In this document: positions 31,075-44,100 of the stretch, in pieces
How positions within the stretch are numbered: position 1 is the stretch's first letter
Layout of the letters: every line of letters begins with the position of its first letter
Assembly: GCA_037043455.1 (NCBI GenBank)
Contig: JAWPHD010005068.1
Span: forward strand, 1-64,000
DNA length: 64,000 nucleotides
DNA from: Cyrtodaria siliqua
Taxonomy: Eukaryota > Mollusca > Bivalvia > Adapedonta > Hiatellidae
Direction of reading: 5' to 3'
Notes under the pieces: generated by a model
Databases searched by the model: none
What the model was told of the DNA's origin: nothing
What the model saw: the letters and a program-made list of their open reading frames with translations, nothing else
Translations under genes and position numbers: made by a program

Positions 31075-31265
31075 AGCGAGTCAGTGGCCGGGATAGTAAA
31101 GACGCTGCGTCTAAAACTTTCTCGCCTCTGATTGCTGCGGGTTCGAATCCCACTGGGAGCTCGACGTGTCAGGTGAAGAAGTGTCGATTTTTATGGTTGG
31201 CGGGAGGCTGAGATCGAGTTTTTGATCTCCGGATCACTAAGCTGTCACACTAACCACATGAACCA
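31075..31265 (+). mobile_element. tRNA-like SINE candidate, family C
   Basis: GTGGCCGGGATAGTAAAGAC gives a weak box A. GCGGGTTCGAATCCCAC near 31136 gives a canonical box B. An about 100-bp non-tRNA body follows with GGCGGGAGGCTGAGATCGAG. No complete cloverleaf was found by eye, and the separation of the boxes resembles a class II tRNA ancestor. Only one copy is in the window, so SINE status is inferred. Confidence 0.45.
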
Positions 31266-31789
31266 TTAGCATAACTATTCATGAGGTCATTTGTATCAAC
31301 TTTACAAAAGTAGTTTTCTTTTCTCCAGTTATACATGTGGTTGTTAATGTATTGAAGATCTTAATTATTATCTCTGTGTATTACGTAATAGTGATCTCCC
31401 TTTGTTGGTATAACAATTATGTACAAAATACTCGATGGCCTTTTTGCCAATAACCATGTCTATTGGACCTTACGGCTGTAAAAGGTATACTTATATATAA
31501 CTGCATTTTATGCCACATTTTGTAATAAAGGATTTAATAAGAAACATATTTTTGTGACAATGTGATGCTCCATACAATATATTACTCTGTCAAGGCATGT
31601 GCTATTTGAAATGGTGACAGGAGAGGACGACAATTGAGTGTTAAAATCACATCACACATCACCATAACCCTTGTTATCTTCGTGGTTCAAACTACCTGTA
31701 AACTACAGATACTAAAAAGAAGATTAACCCATCAATGAGACCAGCTACCATCGCAATCTTCATCCAGGCTAAGAATATTAATACCAACT
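31266..31789. other. Intergenic, nothing recognised
   Basis: AT-rich, non-repetitive sequence before the large minisatellite cluster. No ORF or RNA gene is supported. Confidence 0.5.
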
Positions 31790-34700
31790 GTGCACAGCAC
31801 ATGCAGCAGATGGGCCGGCAACCTGACAACAGAGCAACACACAGCAGATGGGCCCGCAACCTGACGCCAGAGTAACTTACAGTCCATGGGCTCACAACCT
31901 GACACCAGAGTAACATACAGCTGATGGGCCCACAACCTGACACCAGAGTAACTTACAGCCAGTGGGCCCGCAACCTGACACCAGAGTAATATACAGTAGA
32001 TAGGCCCGCAACCTGACACCAGAGTAACTTACAGCCAATGGGCCCACAACCTGACACCAGAGTAACATACAGCTGATGGGCCCATAACCTGACACCAGAG
32101 TAACTTACAGCCAATGGGCCCACAACCTGACACCAGAGTAATATACAGCAGATGGGCCGGCAACCTGACACCAGAGTAACAGACAGCAGATTGGCCCGCA
32201 ACCTGACACCAGAGTAATATACAGCAGATGGGCCCGCATTCTGACACCAGAGTAATATACAGCAGATGGGCACGCAACCTGACACCAGAGTAACTTACAG
32301 CCAATGGGCCCGCAACCTGACACAGAGTAACTTACAGCCAATGGGCCCGCAACCTGACACCAGAGTAATATACAGCAGATGGGCGCGCAACCTGACACCA
32401 GAGTAACATACAGCGGATGGGCCGGCAACCTGACACCAGAGTAACAGACATCAGATTGGCCCACAACCTGATACCAGAGTAATATACATCAGATGGGCCC
32501 GCAACCTGACACCAGAGTAATATACAGCTGATGGGCCGGCTACCTGACACCAGAGTAATATACAGCGGATGGGCCATGCAACCTGACACCAGAGTAATAT
32601 ACAGTAGATGGGCCCGCAACCTGACACCAGAGTAATATACTGCAGATGGGCCGGCAACCTGACACCAGAGTAATATACAGCGGATGGGCCACGCAACCTG
32701 ACACCAGAGTAATATACAGTAGATGGGCCTGCAACCTGACACCAGAGTAATATACTGCAGATGGGCCGGCAACCTGACACCAGAGTAACATTCAGCGGAT
32801 GTGTCCGCAACCGATGTGTCCGCAACCTGCCTACCAGAGTAACATACAGTGGATGGGCCCGCAACCCTGCCTACCAACGTAACATACATAAGATGAGCCT
32901 GCAAAGTGGCTACATGAATTACATACAGCAGATGGGCATGTAACCTTCCTACCAAGGTAACATAAGTGGATGGGCCTGCAACCTGGCTACCAGAGTAACA
33001 TACATCGGATGTGTCCGCAACCTGCCTACCAGAGTAAAATACAGCGGATGGGCCCACAATCTGTCTACCAGAGTAACATACAATGGATGGGCCCGCAACC
33101 TGCCTAACAAAGTAACATACAGTGGATGGGCCCGCAATCTGCCCAACAAAGTAACATGCAGCAGATGGGCTCGCAACCTGTCTAACAAGGTAATATACAG
33201 CGGATGGGCTCGCAACCTGTCTAACAGAGTAACAAACAGCAGATGGGCTCGCAACCTGTCTTAACAAAGTAACATACAGCGGATGGGCTCACAACCTGTA
33301 CAACAGAGTAACATACAGCGGATGGGCCCGCAACCTGCCTAACAAAATAACATACAGCGGATGGGCTCGCAACATGTCTAATAGAGTAACATACAGCCGA
33401 TGGGCCGTAATCTGCCTACCAGCATTACATAAGCGAATGAGCCTCCAAACTGCCTAACCGAGTAACTAGATGGGCCTGCAATCTCTCTACCAGAGTAACG
33501 TGTAGTGGATGGGCCTGTAATCTGCCTACCAGTGTAACATACAGCGGATGGGCCTGTAACCTGCCTAGCAGTGTAACATACAGCGGATGGCCCTCTAACT
33601 TGCATACCAGCATAACATACAGCGGATGGGTCTGTAACCTGCCTACAAGAGTAACCAGATGGGCATGCAACCTGTCTAACAAAGTAACATACAGCCGATG
33701 GGCCGCAACCTGCCTACCAGCGTTACATAAGCTGATGGGCCGGCTACCAGAGTAACTAGATGGGCCTGCAAGCTCTCTATCAGAGTAAAATACAGCGGAT
33801 GGGCCCGCAAACTGCCTACCACATTACATAAGCGGATGGGCACCAAACTGGCTACCTGAGTAACTAGATGGGCCTGCAGCCTCTCTACCAGAGTAACATG
33901 CAGTGGATGGGCCTGTAACCTGCCTACCAGCGTAACATACAGCGGATTGGTCTGCAATCGGCCTACCAGACTAACTAGATGGGCCTGCAACCTGCCTACC
34001 CGAGTAACTAGACGGGCCTGGAACATGCCTACCCGAGTAACATACATCGGATGGGCCTTCAACATGCCTCAGTAACTAGATGGGCCTGCAACTTGCCTAC
34101 CCGAGTAATATACAGCGGATGGGCCTGCAACCTGCCTACCAGTGTAACCTACAGCGGATGGGCCCGAAATCTGCCTACCAGCGTAACATAAGCGGATGAG
34201 CCTCCAAACTGGCTACCCGAGTAACTAGATGGGCCTCTCTACCAAAATAACATGCACGCCTGCAATCTGCCTATCAGCGTAATATACAGCGGCTGGTCCT
34301 ACAGTCTGCCTACCAGCGTAACATACAGCGGATGGGCTCGCAACCTGTCTAACAGAGTAACAAACAGCAGATGGGCTCGCAACCTGTCTAACAAAGTAAC
34401 ATACAGCGGATGGGCTCGCAACCTGTACAACAGAGTAACATACAGCGGATGGGCCCGCAACCTGCATAACAAAGTAACATACAGCGGATGGGCTCGCAAC
34501 CTGTCTAATAAAGTAACATACAGCCGATGGGCCCATAATCTGCCTACCAGCATTACATAAGCGGATGGGCCTCCAAACTGGCTACCTGAGTAACTAGATG
34601 GGCCTGCAACATGCCTACCCGAGTAATATACAGCGGATGGGCCTGCAACCTGCCTACCAGAGTAACCTACAGCGGATGGGCCCGAAATCTGCCTACCAGC

Positions 34701-34905
34701 GTAACATAAGCGGATGAGCCTCCAAACTGGCTACCCGAGTAACTAGATGGGCCTCTCTACCAAAATAACATGCAGGCCTGCAACCTGCCTATCAGCCTAA
34801 TATACAGCGGATGGTCATACAGTCTGCCTACCAGCGTAACATACAGCGGATGGGCCTGCAACTTGTCCACCAGATTAACTGTATGGACCTGCAACCTGGC
34901 TACCA
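31790..34905. repeat. 38-bp minisatellite, about 3.1 kb
   Basis: The unit is GCAGATGGGCCCGCAACCTG then ACACCAGAGTAATATACA. To about 32810 the units carry CCTGACACCAGAG; beyond it they carry CCTGCCTACCAGAG or CTGTCTAACAAAG, so there are two subfamilies. Some units lack the CATACAGCGG segment. Longer blocks are duplicated: about 33190-33340 recurs at about 34320-34470, and 34080-34320 recurs at 34590-34840. Long minus-strand frames across it (up to 311 codons) are repeat artefacts. Confidence 0.95.
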
Positions 34906-34984
34906 CTGTAACTAAGCCACGGTTCTGATTTCCCTCTTATTATTGACCTTATGTTGGAGGAAGGCTGCTTTATGATGGTTGGGG

Positions 34985-37535
34985 CCAAGAAGACCTGTCC
35001 CGTACAGGATGTAAGCATGCACCAGTAACTTGTGTACAAAATATAGGCTCGCACCAGTAGCGTATGTACAGGATGTAGGCTTGCATCAGTAGCTTATGTA
35101 CTGGATATGGGCTTGCACCAGTAGTGTATGTACATGATGTAGACTTGCACCAGTAGCAGTAAAGGATGTACAGGATGTAGGCTTGCACCAGTAGCAGTAG
35201 CGGATGTATAGGATGTAGGCTTGCACCAGTAGCCAGTAGTGGATGTACAGGATGTAGGTTTGCACCAGTAGCAGATGTACAGGATGTAGGCTTGCACCAG
35301 TAGCCTATGTACTGGATATAGGCTTGAACCAGTACCGTATGTACAGGATGTACTGGATGTATAGGATATAGGCTTGCACCAGTAGCGTATGTACAGGATG
35401 TAGGCTTTCACCAGTAGCGGATCTACAGGATGTAGGCTTGCACCAGTAGCAGTAGTGGATTTATAGGATGTAAGCTTGCACCAGTAGCAGTAGCGGATGT
35501 ACAGGATGTAGGCTTGCACCAGTAGCTTATGTACAGGAAGTAGGATTGCACCAGTATATTATGTACTGGATATAGGCTTGCACCAGTAGCGGATGTACAG
35601 GATGTAGGCTTGCACCAGTAGCGGATGTACAGGATGTAGGCTTGCACCAGTGGCGTATGTACAGGAAGAAGGATTGCACCAGTAGCTTATGTACAGGAAG
35701 AAGGATTGCACCAGTAGATTATGTACTGGATATAGGCTTGCACCAGTAGCTTATGAACAGGATGTAGGCTTGCACCAGTAGCTGATGTACAGGATATAGG
35801 CTTGCACCAGTGGCGTATGTAAATGATGTAGGTTTGGATCAATATCTTATGTACAGGATGTAGGCTTGCACAAGTAGCTTATGTACAGGATGTAGGCTTA
35901 CACCAGTGGCGTATGTACATGATGTAGGTTTGGACCAGTAGCTTATGTACAGGATGAGGCTTGCACCAGTAGCTTATGTACAGATGTAGGCGTGCACAAG
36001 TAGCTTATGTATAGGATGTAGGCTTGCACCAGTGGCGTATGTACAGGATGTAGGCTTGCACCAGTAGCAGTAGCTTATGTACAGAATGTAGGCTTGCACC
36101 AGTGGCGTATGTACAGGATGTAGGCTTACACAAGTAGCTTATGTACAGGATGTAGGCTTGCACCAGTAGCTTATATACAGGAAGTAGGATTGCACCAGTA
36201 GATTATGTACTTGATATAGGCTTGCACCAGTAGCGGATGTACAGGATGTAGGACTGCACCAGTGGCGTATGTACAGGATGTAGGCTTGCACCAGTAGCTT
36301 ATGTACAGGAAGTAGGATTGCACCAGTAGCTTATGTACAGGAAGTAGGATTGCACCAGTAGCTTATGTACAGGAAGTAGGATTGCACCAGTAGCTTATGT
36401 ACAGGAAGTAGGATTGCACCAGTAGATTATGTATTGGATATAGGCTTGCACCAGTAGCGGATGTACAGGATGTAGGCTTGCACCAGTGGCGTATGTACAG
36501 GATGTAGGCTTGCACCAGTAGCTTATGTACAGGAAGTAGGATTGCACCAGTAGCTGATGTACATGAAGTAGGATTGCACCAGTAGACTATGTACTGGATA
36601 TAGGCTTGCACCAGTATGCGGATGTACAGGATGTAGGCTTGCATCAGAGGCGTATGTACAGGATGTAGGCTTGCGCCAGTAGCTTATGTATAGGAAGTAG
36701 GATTGCACCAGTAGCTTATGTACAGGAAGTAGGATTGCACCAGTAGATTATGTACTGGATATAGGCTTGCACCAGTAGCGGATGTACATGATGTAGGCTT
36801 GCACCAGTGGCGTATGTACAGGAAGTAGGATTGCACCTGTAGCTTATGTACAGGAAGTAGGATTGCACCAGTAGATTATGTACTGGATATAGGCTTGCAC
36901 CAGTAGCGGATGTACAGGATGTAGGCTTGCACCAGTGGCGTATGTACAGGATGAAGGCTTGCACCAGTGGCGTATGTACATGATGTAGGCTTGCACCAGT
37001 AGCTTATGTACAGGAAGTAGGATTGCACCAGTAGCTGATGTACAGGATGTAGGCTTGCACCAGTGACGTATGTACATGATGTATGTTTGGACCAGTAGCT
37101 TATGTACAGGATGTAGGCTTGCACAAGTAGCTGATGTACAGGATGTAGGCTTACACCAGTGGCGTATGTGCATGATGTAGGTTTGGACCAGTAGCTTATG
37201 TACAGGATGTAGGCTTGCACAAGTAGCTTATGTACAGGATGTAGGCTTGCACAAGTAGCTTATATACAGGATGTAGGCTTGCACCAGTGGCGTATGTACA
37301 GGATGTAGGCTTGCACCAGTAGCAGTAGCTTATGTACAGGATGTAGGCTTACACCAGTGGCGTATGTACATGATGTAGGTTTGGACCAGTAGCTTATGTA
37401 CAGGATGTAGGCTTGCACAAGTAGCTTATGTACAGAATGTAGGCTTGCACAAGTAGCTTATGTACAGGATGTAGGCTTGCACCAGTGGCGTATGTACATG
37501 ATGTAGGTTTGGACCAGTGGATTATGTACAGGATG
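34985..37535. repeat. 32-bp minisatellite, about 2.55 kb
   Basis: The unit GTAGGCTTGCACCAGTAGCT then TATGTACAGGAT is repeated about 80 times. Variant units (GGAAGTAGGATTGCACC, ACTGGATATAGGCTTGC, GGATGTACAGGATG, GTGGCGTATG) recur in a fixed order from about 36180 to 36960, indicating multi-unit higher-order repeats. The array starts 80 bp after the 38-bp array. Confidence 0.95.
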
Positions 37536-38116
37536 TATTATTACAGATTATTTTTGACACTACCTCATACATTCGAATCATATTTGTATTTGTGGCTTAA
37601 ACGAAAAACACTTCCTGGTATATATGTATAAATACATGTAATTACTGTGTTGTTATATAATTTGACTGTACAGGGTCAGATTATCTATTTCGCGGACTTC
37701 CATTGGCTGATGTCAACTACACGTTGACCCAAAATATGCATGATCTGCAGCTGCCGACCTTAAAGAAAAAGGCTTTTTTTATATGAGAAATACCATCCAT
37801 TCAATAATCAGTTTGTATTGGTCAGAAAGGAATATTGTCTTGCATGATGAAGTGCACTTGCGTAGATCAGAATTTTCTAAAGCATTTATTTCGAAACACT
37901 AACACTCATTTTCCCGGTAGTTGTTAGTCAACCAACTTTCAATGCTTAAGTGTTCGCATTCTTGAAGACTTATTGACACAAAGTTGTAAAATTATTAGAT
38001 GCTTTAATAAAACGTAAACTTGTGTATTTACTAAAAAACACATACGTAGTCCAATATATTGTACTTGCACCACTATAAATGCGGTTTTCTGATTACTAGA
38101 TACATTATTATTTCCC
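37536..38116. other. Spacer between minisatellites, nothing recognised
   Basis: Unique AT-rich sequence with no ORF, RNA gene or tandem structure of note. Confidence 0.5.
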
Positions 38117-38196
38117 CTAGTCTCGACCGTCGGATTGGGACGTTATCCGGACGGTCCCGTGTATCGGATCCTATCCTCCGACCACGTTAAAGATCT
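38117..38196 (+). mobile_element. Truncated family-B SINE that heads the 8.3-kb minisatellite
   Basis: GTCTCGACCGTCGGATTGGG, ACGTTATCCGGACGGTCCCG, TGTATCGG, ATCCTATCCTCCGACCACGT and TAAAGATCTATAGG line up with SINE 8766-9068 (CCGTCGGATGGGGACGT, GGTCCCGTGTATCGG, CTATCCTCCGAGCACGT, then AAAAGAACCATAGG). The next SINE segment is the first monomer of the array. Confidence 0.8.
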
Positions 38197-41100
38197 ATAG
38201 GAGTCTAGTTAGTAAGAGAAGGACATGTTCCCGGATTCCTATGTAGGAGTCTAGTTAGTGAGAGAAGGACAGGTTCTCGGATTCCTATGTAGGAGTCTAG
38301 TTAGTAAGAGAAGGACATGTTCCCGGATTCCTATGTATGAGTCTAGTTAGTAAGAGAAGGACAGGTTCCTGATTCCTATGTAGGAGTCTAGTTAGTAAGA
38401 GAAGGACAGGTTCCTGATTCCTATGTAGGAGTCTAGTTAGTAAGAGAAGGACATGTTCCCGGATTCCTATGTATGAGTCTAGTTAGTAAGAGAAGGACAG
38501 GTTCTCGGATTCCTATGTAGGAATCTAGTCAGTAAGAGAAGGACAGGTTCCTGATTCCTATGTAGGAGTCTAGTTAGTAAGAGAAGGACAGGTTCCTGAT
38601 TCCTATGTATGAGTCTAGTTAGTAAGAGAAGGACATGTTCCCGGATTCCTATGTAGGAGTCTAGTTAGTAAGAGAAGGACATGTTCCCGGATTCCTATGT
38701 AGGAGTCTAGTTAGTAAGAGAAGGACAGGTTCTCGGATTCCTATGTAGGAGTCTAGTTAGTAAGAGAAGGACATGTTCCCGGATTCCTATGTAGGAGTCT
38801 AGTTAGTAAGAGAAGGACAGGTTCCTGGATTCCTATGTAGGAGTCTAGTTAGTAAGAGAAGGACAGGTTCCTGATTCCTATGTAGGAGTCTAGTTAGTAA
38901 GAGAAGGACAGGTTCCCGGATTCCTATGTAGGAGTCTAGTTTGTAAGAGAATGGCAGGTTCCTGATTCCTATGTAGGAGTCTAGTTAGTAAGAGAAGGAC
39001 AGGTTCCTGATTCCTATGTAGGAGTCTAGTTAGTAAGAGAAGGACAGGTTCCTGATTCCTATGTAGGAGTCTAGTTAGTAAGAGAAGGACAGGTTCCTGA
39101 TTCCTATGTAGGAGTCTAGTTAGTAAGAGAAGGACAGGTTCCCGGATTCCTATGTAGGAGTCTAGTTAGTAAGAGAATGGCAGGTTCCTGATTCCTATGT
39201 TGGAGTCTAGTCAGTAAGAGAAGGACAGGTTCCTGATTCCTATGTAGGAGTCTAGTTAGTAAGAGAAGGACAGGTTCCCGGATTCCTATGTATGAGTCTA
39301 GTTAGTAAGAGAAGGACAGGTTCCCGGATTCCTATGTATGAGTCTAGTTAGTAAGAGAAGGACATGTTCCCGGATTCCTATGTAGGAGTCTAGTCAGTAA
39401 GAAAAGGACAGGTTCTCGGATTCCTATGTAGGAGTCTAGTTAGTAAGAGAAGGACAGGTTCCTGATTCCTATGTAGGAGTCTAGTTAGTAAGAGAAGGAC
39501 AGGTTCCCGGATTCCTATGTATGAGTCTAGTTAGTAAGAGAAGGACAGGTTCCTGGATTCCTGTGTAGGAGTCTAGTTAGTAAGATAATGGCAGGTTCCC
39601 TATGTAGGAGTCTAGTCAGTAAGAGAAGGACAGGTTCCTGGATTCCTGTGTAGGAGTCTAGTTAGTAAGATAATGGCAGGTTCCTTATGTAGGAGTCTAG
39701 TTAGTAAGAGAAGGGCAGGTTCCCGGATTCCTGTGTAGGAGTCTAGTTAGTAAGAGAAGGGCAGGTTCCCGGATTCCTATGTAGGAGTCTAGTAAGTAAG
39801 AGAAGGACAGGTTCCCGGATTCATATGTAGGACTCTAGTTAGTAAGAGAAGGACATGTTCCTGGATTCCTAGGTAGGAGTCTAGTTAGTAAGAGAGGGGC
39901 AGGTTCACGGATTCCTGTGTAGGAGTCTAGTTAGTAAGAGAAGGGCAGGTTCCCGGATTCCGATGAATGAGTATAGTTAGTAAGAGAAGGACAGGTTCCT
40001 GGATTCCTATGTAGGAGTATAGTTAGTAAGAGAAGGGCAGGTTCCCGGATTCATGTGTAGGAGTCTAGTTAGTAAGAGAAGGGCAGGTTCCCGGATTCCT
40101 ATGAATGAGTATAGTTAGTAAGAGAAGGACAGGTTCCCGGATTCCTATGTAGGAGTCTAGTCAGTAAGAGAAGGACAGGTTCCTGGATTCCTATGTAGGA
40201 GTATAGTTAGTAAGAGAAGGACAGGTTCCTGGATTCCTATGTAGGAGTATAGTTAGTAAGAGAATGACAGGTTCCTGGATTCCTATGTAGGAGTATAGTT
40301 AGTAAGAGAAGGACAGGTTCCTGGATTCCTATGTATGAGTCTAGTTAGTAAGAGAAGGACAGGTTCCTGGATTCCTATGTAGGAGTATAGTTAGTAAGAG
40401 AAGGACAGGTTCCTGGATTCCTATGAATGAGTATAGTTAGTAAGAGAAGGACAGGTTCCTGGATTCCTATGTAGGAGTCTAGTTAGTAAGAGAATGGCAG
40501 GTTCCTGGATTCCTATGTAGGAGTATAGTCAGTAAGAGAAGGGCAGGTTCCCGGATTCCGATGAATGAGTATAGTTAGTAAGAGAAGGACAGGTTCCTGG
40601 ATTCCTATGTAGGAGTATAGTTAGTAAGAGAAGGGCAGGTTCCCGGATTCATGTGTAGGAGTCTAGTTAGTAAGAGAAGGGCAGGTTCCCGGATTCCTAT
40701 GAATGAGTATAGTTAGTAAGAGAAGGACAGGTTCCCGGATTCCTATGTAGGAGTCTAGTCAGTAAGAGAAGGACAGGTTCCTGGATTCCTATGTAGGAGT
40801 ATAGTTAGTAAGAGAAGGACAGGTTCCTGGATTCCTATGTAGGAGTATAGTTAGTAAGAGAATGACAGGTTCCTGGATTCCTATGTAGGAGTATAGTTAG
40901 TAAGAGAAGGACAGGTTCCTGGATTCTTATGTATGAGTCTAGTTAGTAAGAGAAGGACAGGTTCCTGGATTCCTATGTAGGAGTATAGTTAGTAAGAGAA
41001 GGACAGGTTCCTGGATTCCTATGAATGAGTATAGTTAGTAAGAGAAGGACAGGTTCCTGGATTCCTATGTAGGAGTCTAGTTAGTAAGAGAATGGCAGGT

Positions 41101-44100
41101 TCCTGGATTCCTATGTAGGAGTATAGTCAGTAAGAGAAGGACAGGTTCCTGGATTCCTATGTAGGAGTCTAGTTAGTAAGAGAATGGCAGGTTCCCTATG
41201 TAGGAGTCTAGTTAGTAAGAGAAGGGCAGGTTTCCGGATTCCTGTGTAGAAGTCTAGTTAGTAAGAGAAGGGCAGGTTCCCGGATTCCTATGAATGAGTA
41301 TAGTTAGTAAGAGAAGGACAGGTTCCTGGATTCCTATGTAGGAGTCTAGTTAGTAAGAGAAGGACAGGTTCCTGATTCCTATGTAGGAGTCTAGTCAGTA
41401 AGAGAAGGACGGGTTCCTGGATTCCTATGTAGGAGTATAGTTAGTAAGAGAAGGACAGGTTCCTGGATTCCCTATGTAGGAGTATAGTTAGTAAGAGAAG
41501 GACAGGTTCCTGGATTCCTATGTAGGAGTATAGTTAGTAAGAGAAGGACAGGTTCCTGGATTCCTATGTATGAGTCTAGTTAGTAAGAGAAGGACAGGTT
41601 CCTGGATTCCTATGTAGGAGTATAGTTAGTAAGAGAAGGACAGGTTCCTTGATTCCTATGAATGAGTATAGTTAGTAAGAGAAGGACAGGTTCCTGGATT
41701 CCTATGTAGAAGTCTAGTTAGTAAGAGAAGGACAGGTTCCTGGATTCCTATGTAGGAGTCTAGTTAGTAAGAGAAGGGCAGGTTCCCGGATTCCTATGTA
41801 GGAGTCTAGTTAGTAAGAGAAGAACAGGTTCCTGAATTCCTATGTAGAAGTCTAGTTAGTAAGAGAAGGACAGGTTCCTGGATTCCTATGTAGGAGTCTA
41901 GTCAGTAAGAGAAGGACAGGTTCCTGGATTCCTATGAATGAGTATAGTTAGTAAGAGAAGGACCGGTTCCTGGATTCCTATGTAGGAGTCTAGTTAGTAA
42001 GAGAATGGCATGTTCCCTGATTCCTGTGTAGGAGTCTAGTTAGTAAGAGAAGGACAGGTTCCCGGATTTCTATGTAGGAGTATAGTTAGTAAGAGAAGGA
42101 CAGGTTCCTGGATTCCTACGTAGGAGTATAGTTAGTAAGAGAAGGACAGGTTCCTGGATTCCTATGAATGAGTATAGTTAGTAAGAGAAGGACAGGTTCC
42201 TGGATTCCTATGTAGAAGTCTAGTTAGTAAGAGAAGGACAGGTTCCTGGATTCCTATGTAGGAGTCTAGTTAGTAAGAGAAGGGCAGGTTCCCGGATTCC
42301 TATGTAGGAGTCTAGTTAGTAAGAGAAGAACAGGTTCCTGAATTCCTATGTAGAAGTCTAGTTAGTAAGAGAAGGACAGGTTCCTGGATTCCTATGTAGG
42401 AGTCTAGTCAGTAAGAGAAGGACAGGTTCCTGGATTCCTATGAATGAGTATAGTTAGTAAGAGAAGGACCGGTTCCTGGATTCCTATGTAGGAGTCTAGT
42501 TAGTAAGAGAAGGGCAGGTTCCCGGATTCCTGTGTAGGAGTCTAGTTAGTAAGACAAGGACAGGTTCCCGGATTCCTATGTAGGAGTCTAGTTAGTAAGA
42601 GAAGGGCAGAGGTTTCCGGATTCCTGTGTAGGAGTCTAGTTAGTAAGAGAAGGACAGGTTCCTGATTCCTATGTAGGAGTCTAGTTAGTAAGAGAAGGGC
42701 AGGTTCCTGATTCCTATGTAGGAGTCTAGTTAGTAAGAGAAGGACAGGTTCCTGGATTCCTATGTAGGAGTCTAGTCAGTAAGAGAAGGACAGGTTCCCT
42801 ATGTAGGAGTCTAGTTAGTAAGAGAATGGCAGGTTCCCTATGTAGGAGTCTAGTTAGTAAGAGAAGGGCAGGTTCCCGGATTCCTATGTAGGAGTCTAGT
42901 TAGTAAGAGAAGGGCAGGTTCCCGGATTCCTGTGTAGGAGTCTAGTCAGTAAGAGAAGGACAGGTTCCCTATGTAGGAGTCTAGTTAGTAAGAGAATGGC
43001 AGGTTCCCTATGTAGGAGTCTAGTTAGTAAGAGAAGGGCAGGTTCCCGGATTCCTGTGTAGGAGTCTAGTTAGTAAGTGAAGGGCAGGTTTCCGGATTCC
43101 TGTGTAGGAGTATAGTTAGTAAGAGAAGGACAGGTTCCTGGATTCCTATGTAGGAGTCTAGTTAGTAAGAGAAGGACAGGTTCCTGATTCCTATGTAGGA
43201 GTCTAGTCAGTAAGAGAAGGACGGGTTCCTGGATTCCTATGTAGGAGTATAGTTAGTAAGAGAAGGACAGGTTCCTGGATTCCCTATGTAGGAGTATAGT
43301 TAGTAAGAGAAGGACAGGTTCCTGGATTCCTATGTAGGAGTCTAGTTAGTAAGAGAAGGGCAGGTTCCCGGATTCCTGTGTAGGAGTCTAGTCAGTAAGA
43401 GAAGGACAGGTTCCCTATGTAGGAGTCTAGTTAGTAAGAGAATGGCAGGTTCCCTATGTAGGAGTCTAGTTAGTAAGAGAAGGGCAGGTTCCCGGATTCC
43501 TGTGTAGGAGTCTAGTTAGTAAGTGAAGGGCAGGTTTCCGGATTCCTGTGTAGGAGTATAGTTAGTAAGAGAAGGACAGGTTCCTGGATTCCTATGTAGG
43601 AGTCTAGTTAGTAAGAGAAGGACAGGTTCCTGATTCCTATGTAGGAGTCTAGTCAGTAAGAGAAGGACGGGTTCCTGGATTCCTATGTAGGAGTATAGTT
43701 AGTAAGAGAAGGACAGGTTCCTGGATTCCCTATGTAGGAGTATAGTTAGTAAGAGAAGGACAGGTTCCTGGATTCCTATGTAGGAGTCTAGTTAGTAAGA
43801 GAAGGGCAGGTTCCCGGATTCCTGTGTAGGAGTCTAGTTAGTAAGAGAAGGACAGGTTCCCTATGTAGGAGTCTAGTTAGTAAGAGAATGGCAGGTTCCC
43901 TATGTAGGAGTCTAGTTAGTAAGAGAAGGACAGGTTCCTGGATTCCTATGTAGGAGTCTAGTTAGTAAGAGAATGGCAGGTTCCTGGATTCCTATGTAGG
44001 AGTATAGTCAGTAAGAGAAGGACAGGTTCCTGGATTCCTATGTAGGAGTCTAGTTAGTAAGAGAATGGCAGGTTCCCTATGTAGGAGTCTAGTTAGTAAG

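Noticed and set aside
31080..31160. A tRNA gene with a canonical box B
   Set aside because: The acceptor stem halves do not pair convincingly and box A is weak. Kept only as a SINE candidate.
32332..33267. A 311-codon minus-strand open frame, and many shorter ones, across 31.8-37.2 kb
   Set aside because: They lie wholly inside the 38-bp and 32-bp minisatellites, occur in several overlapping frames, and encode only the repeat. They are by-products of stop-poor monomers.
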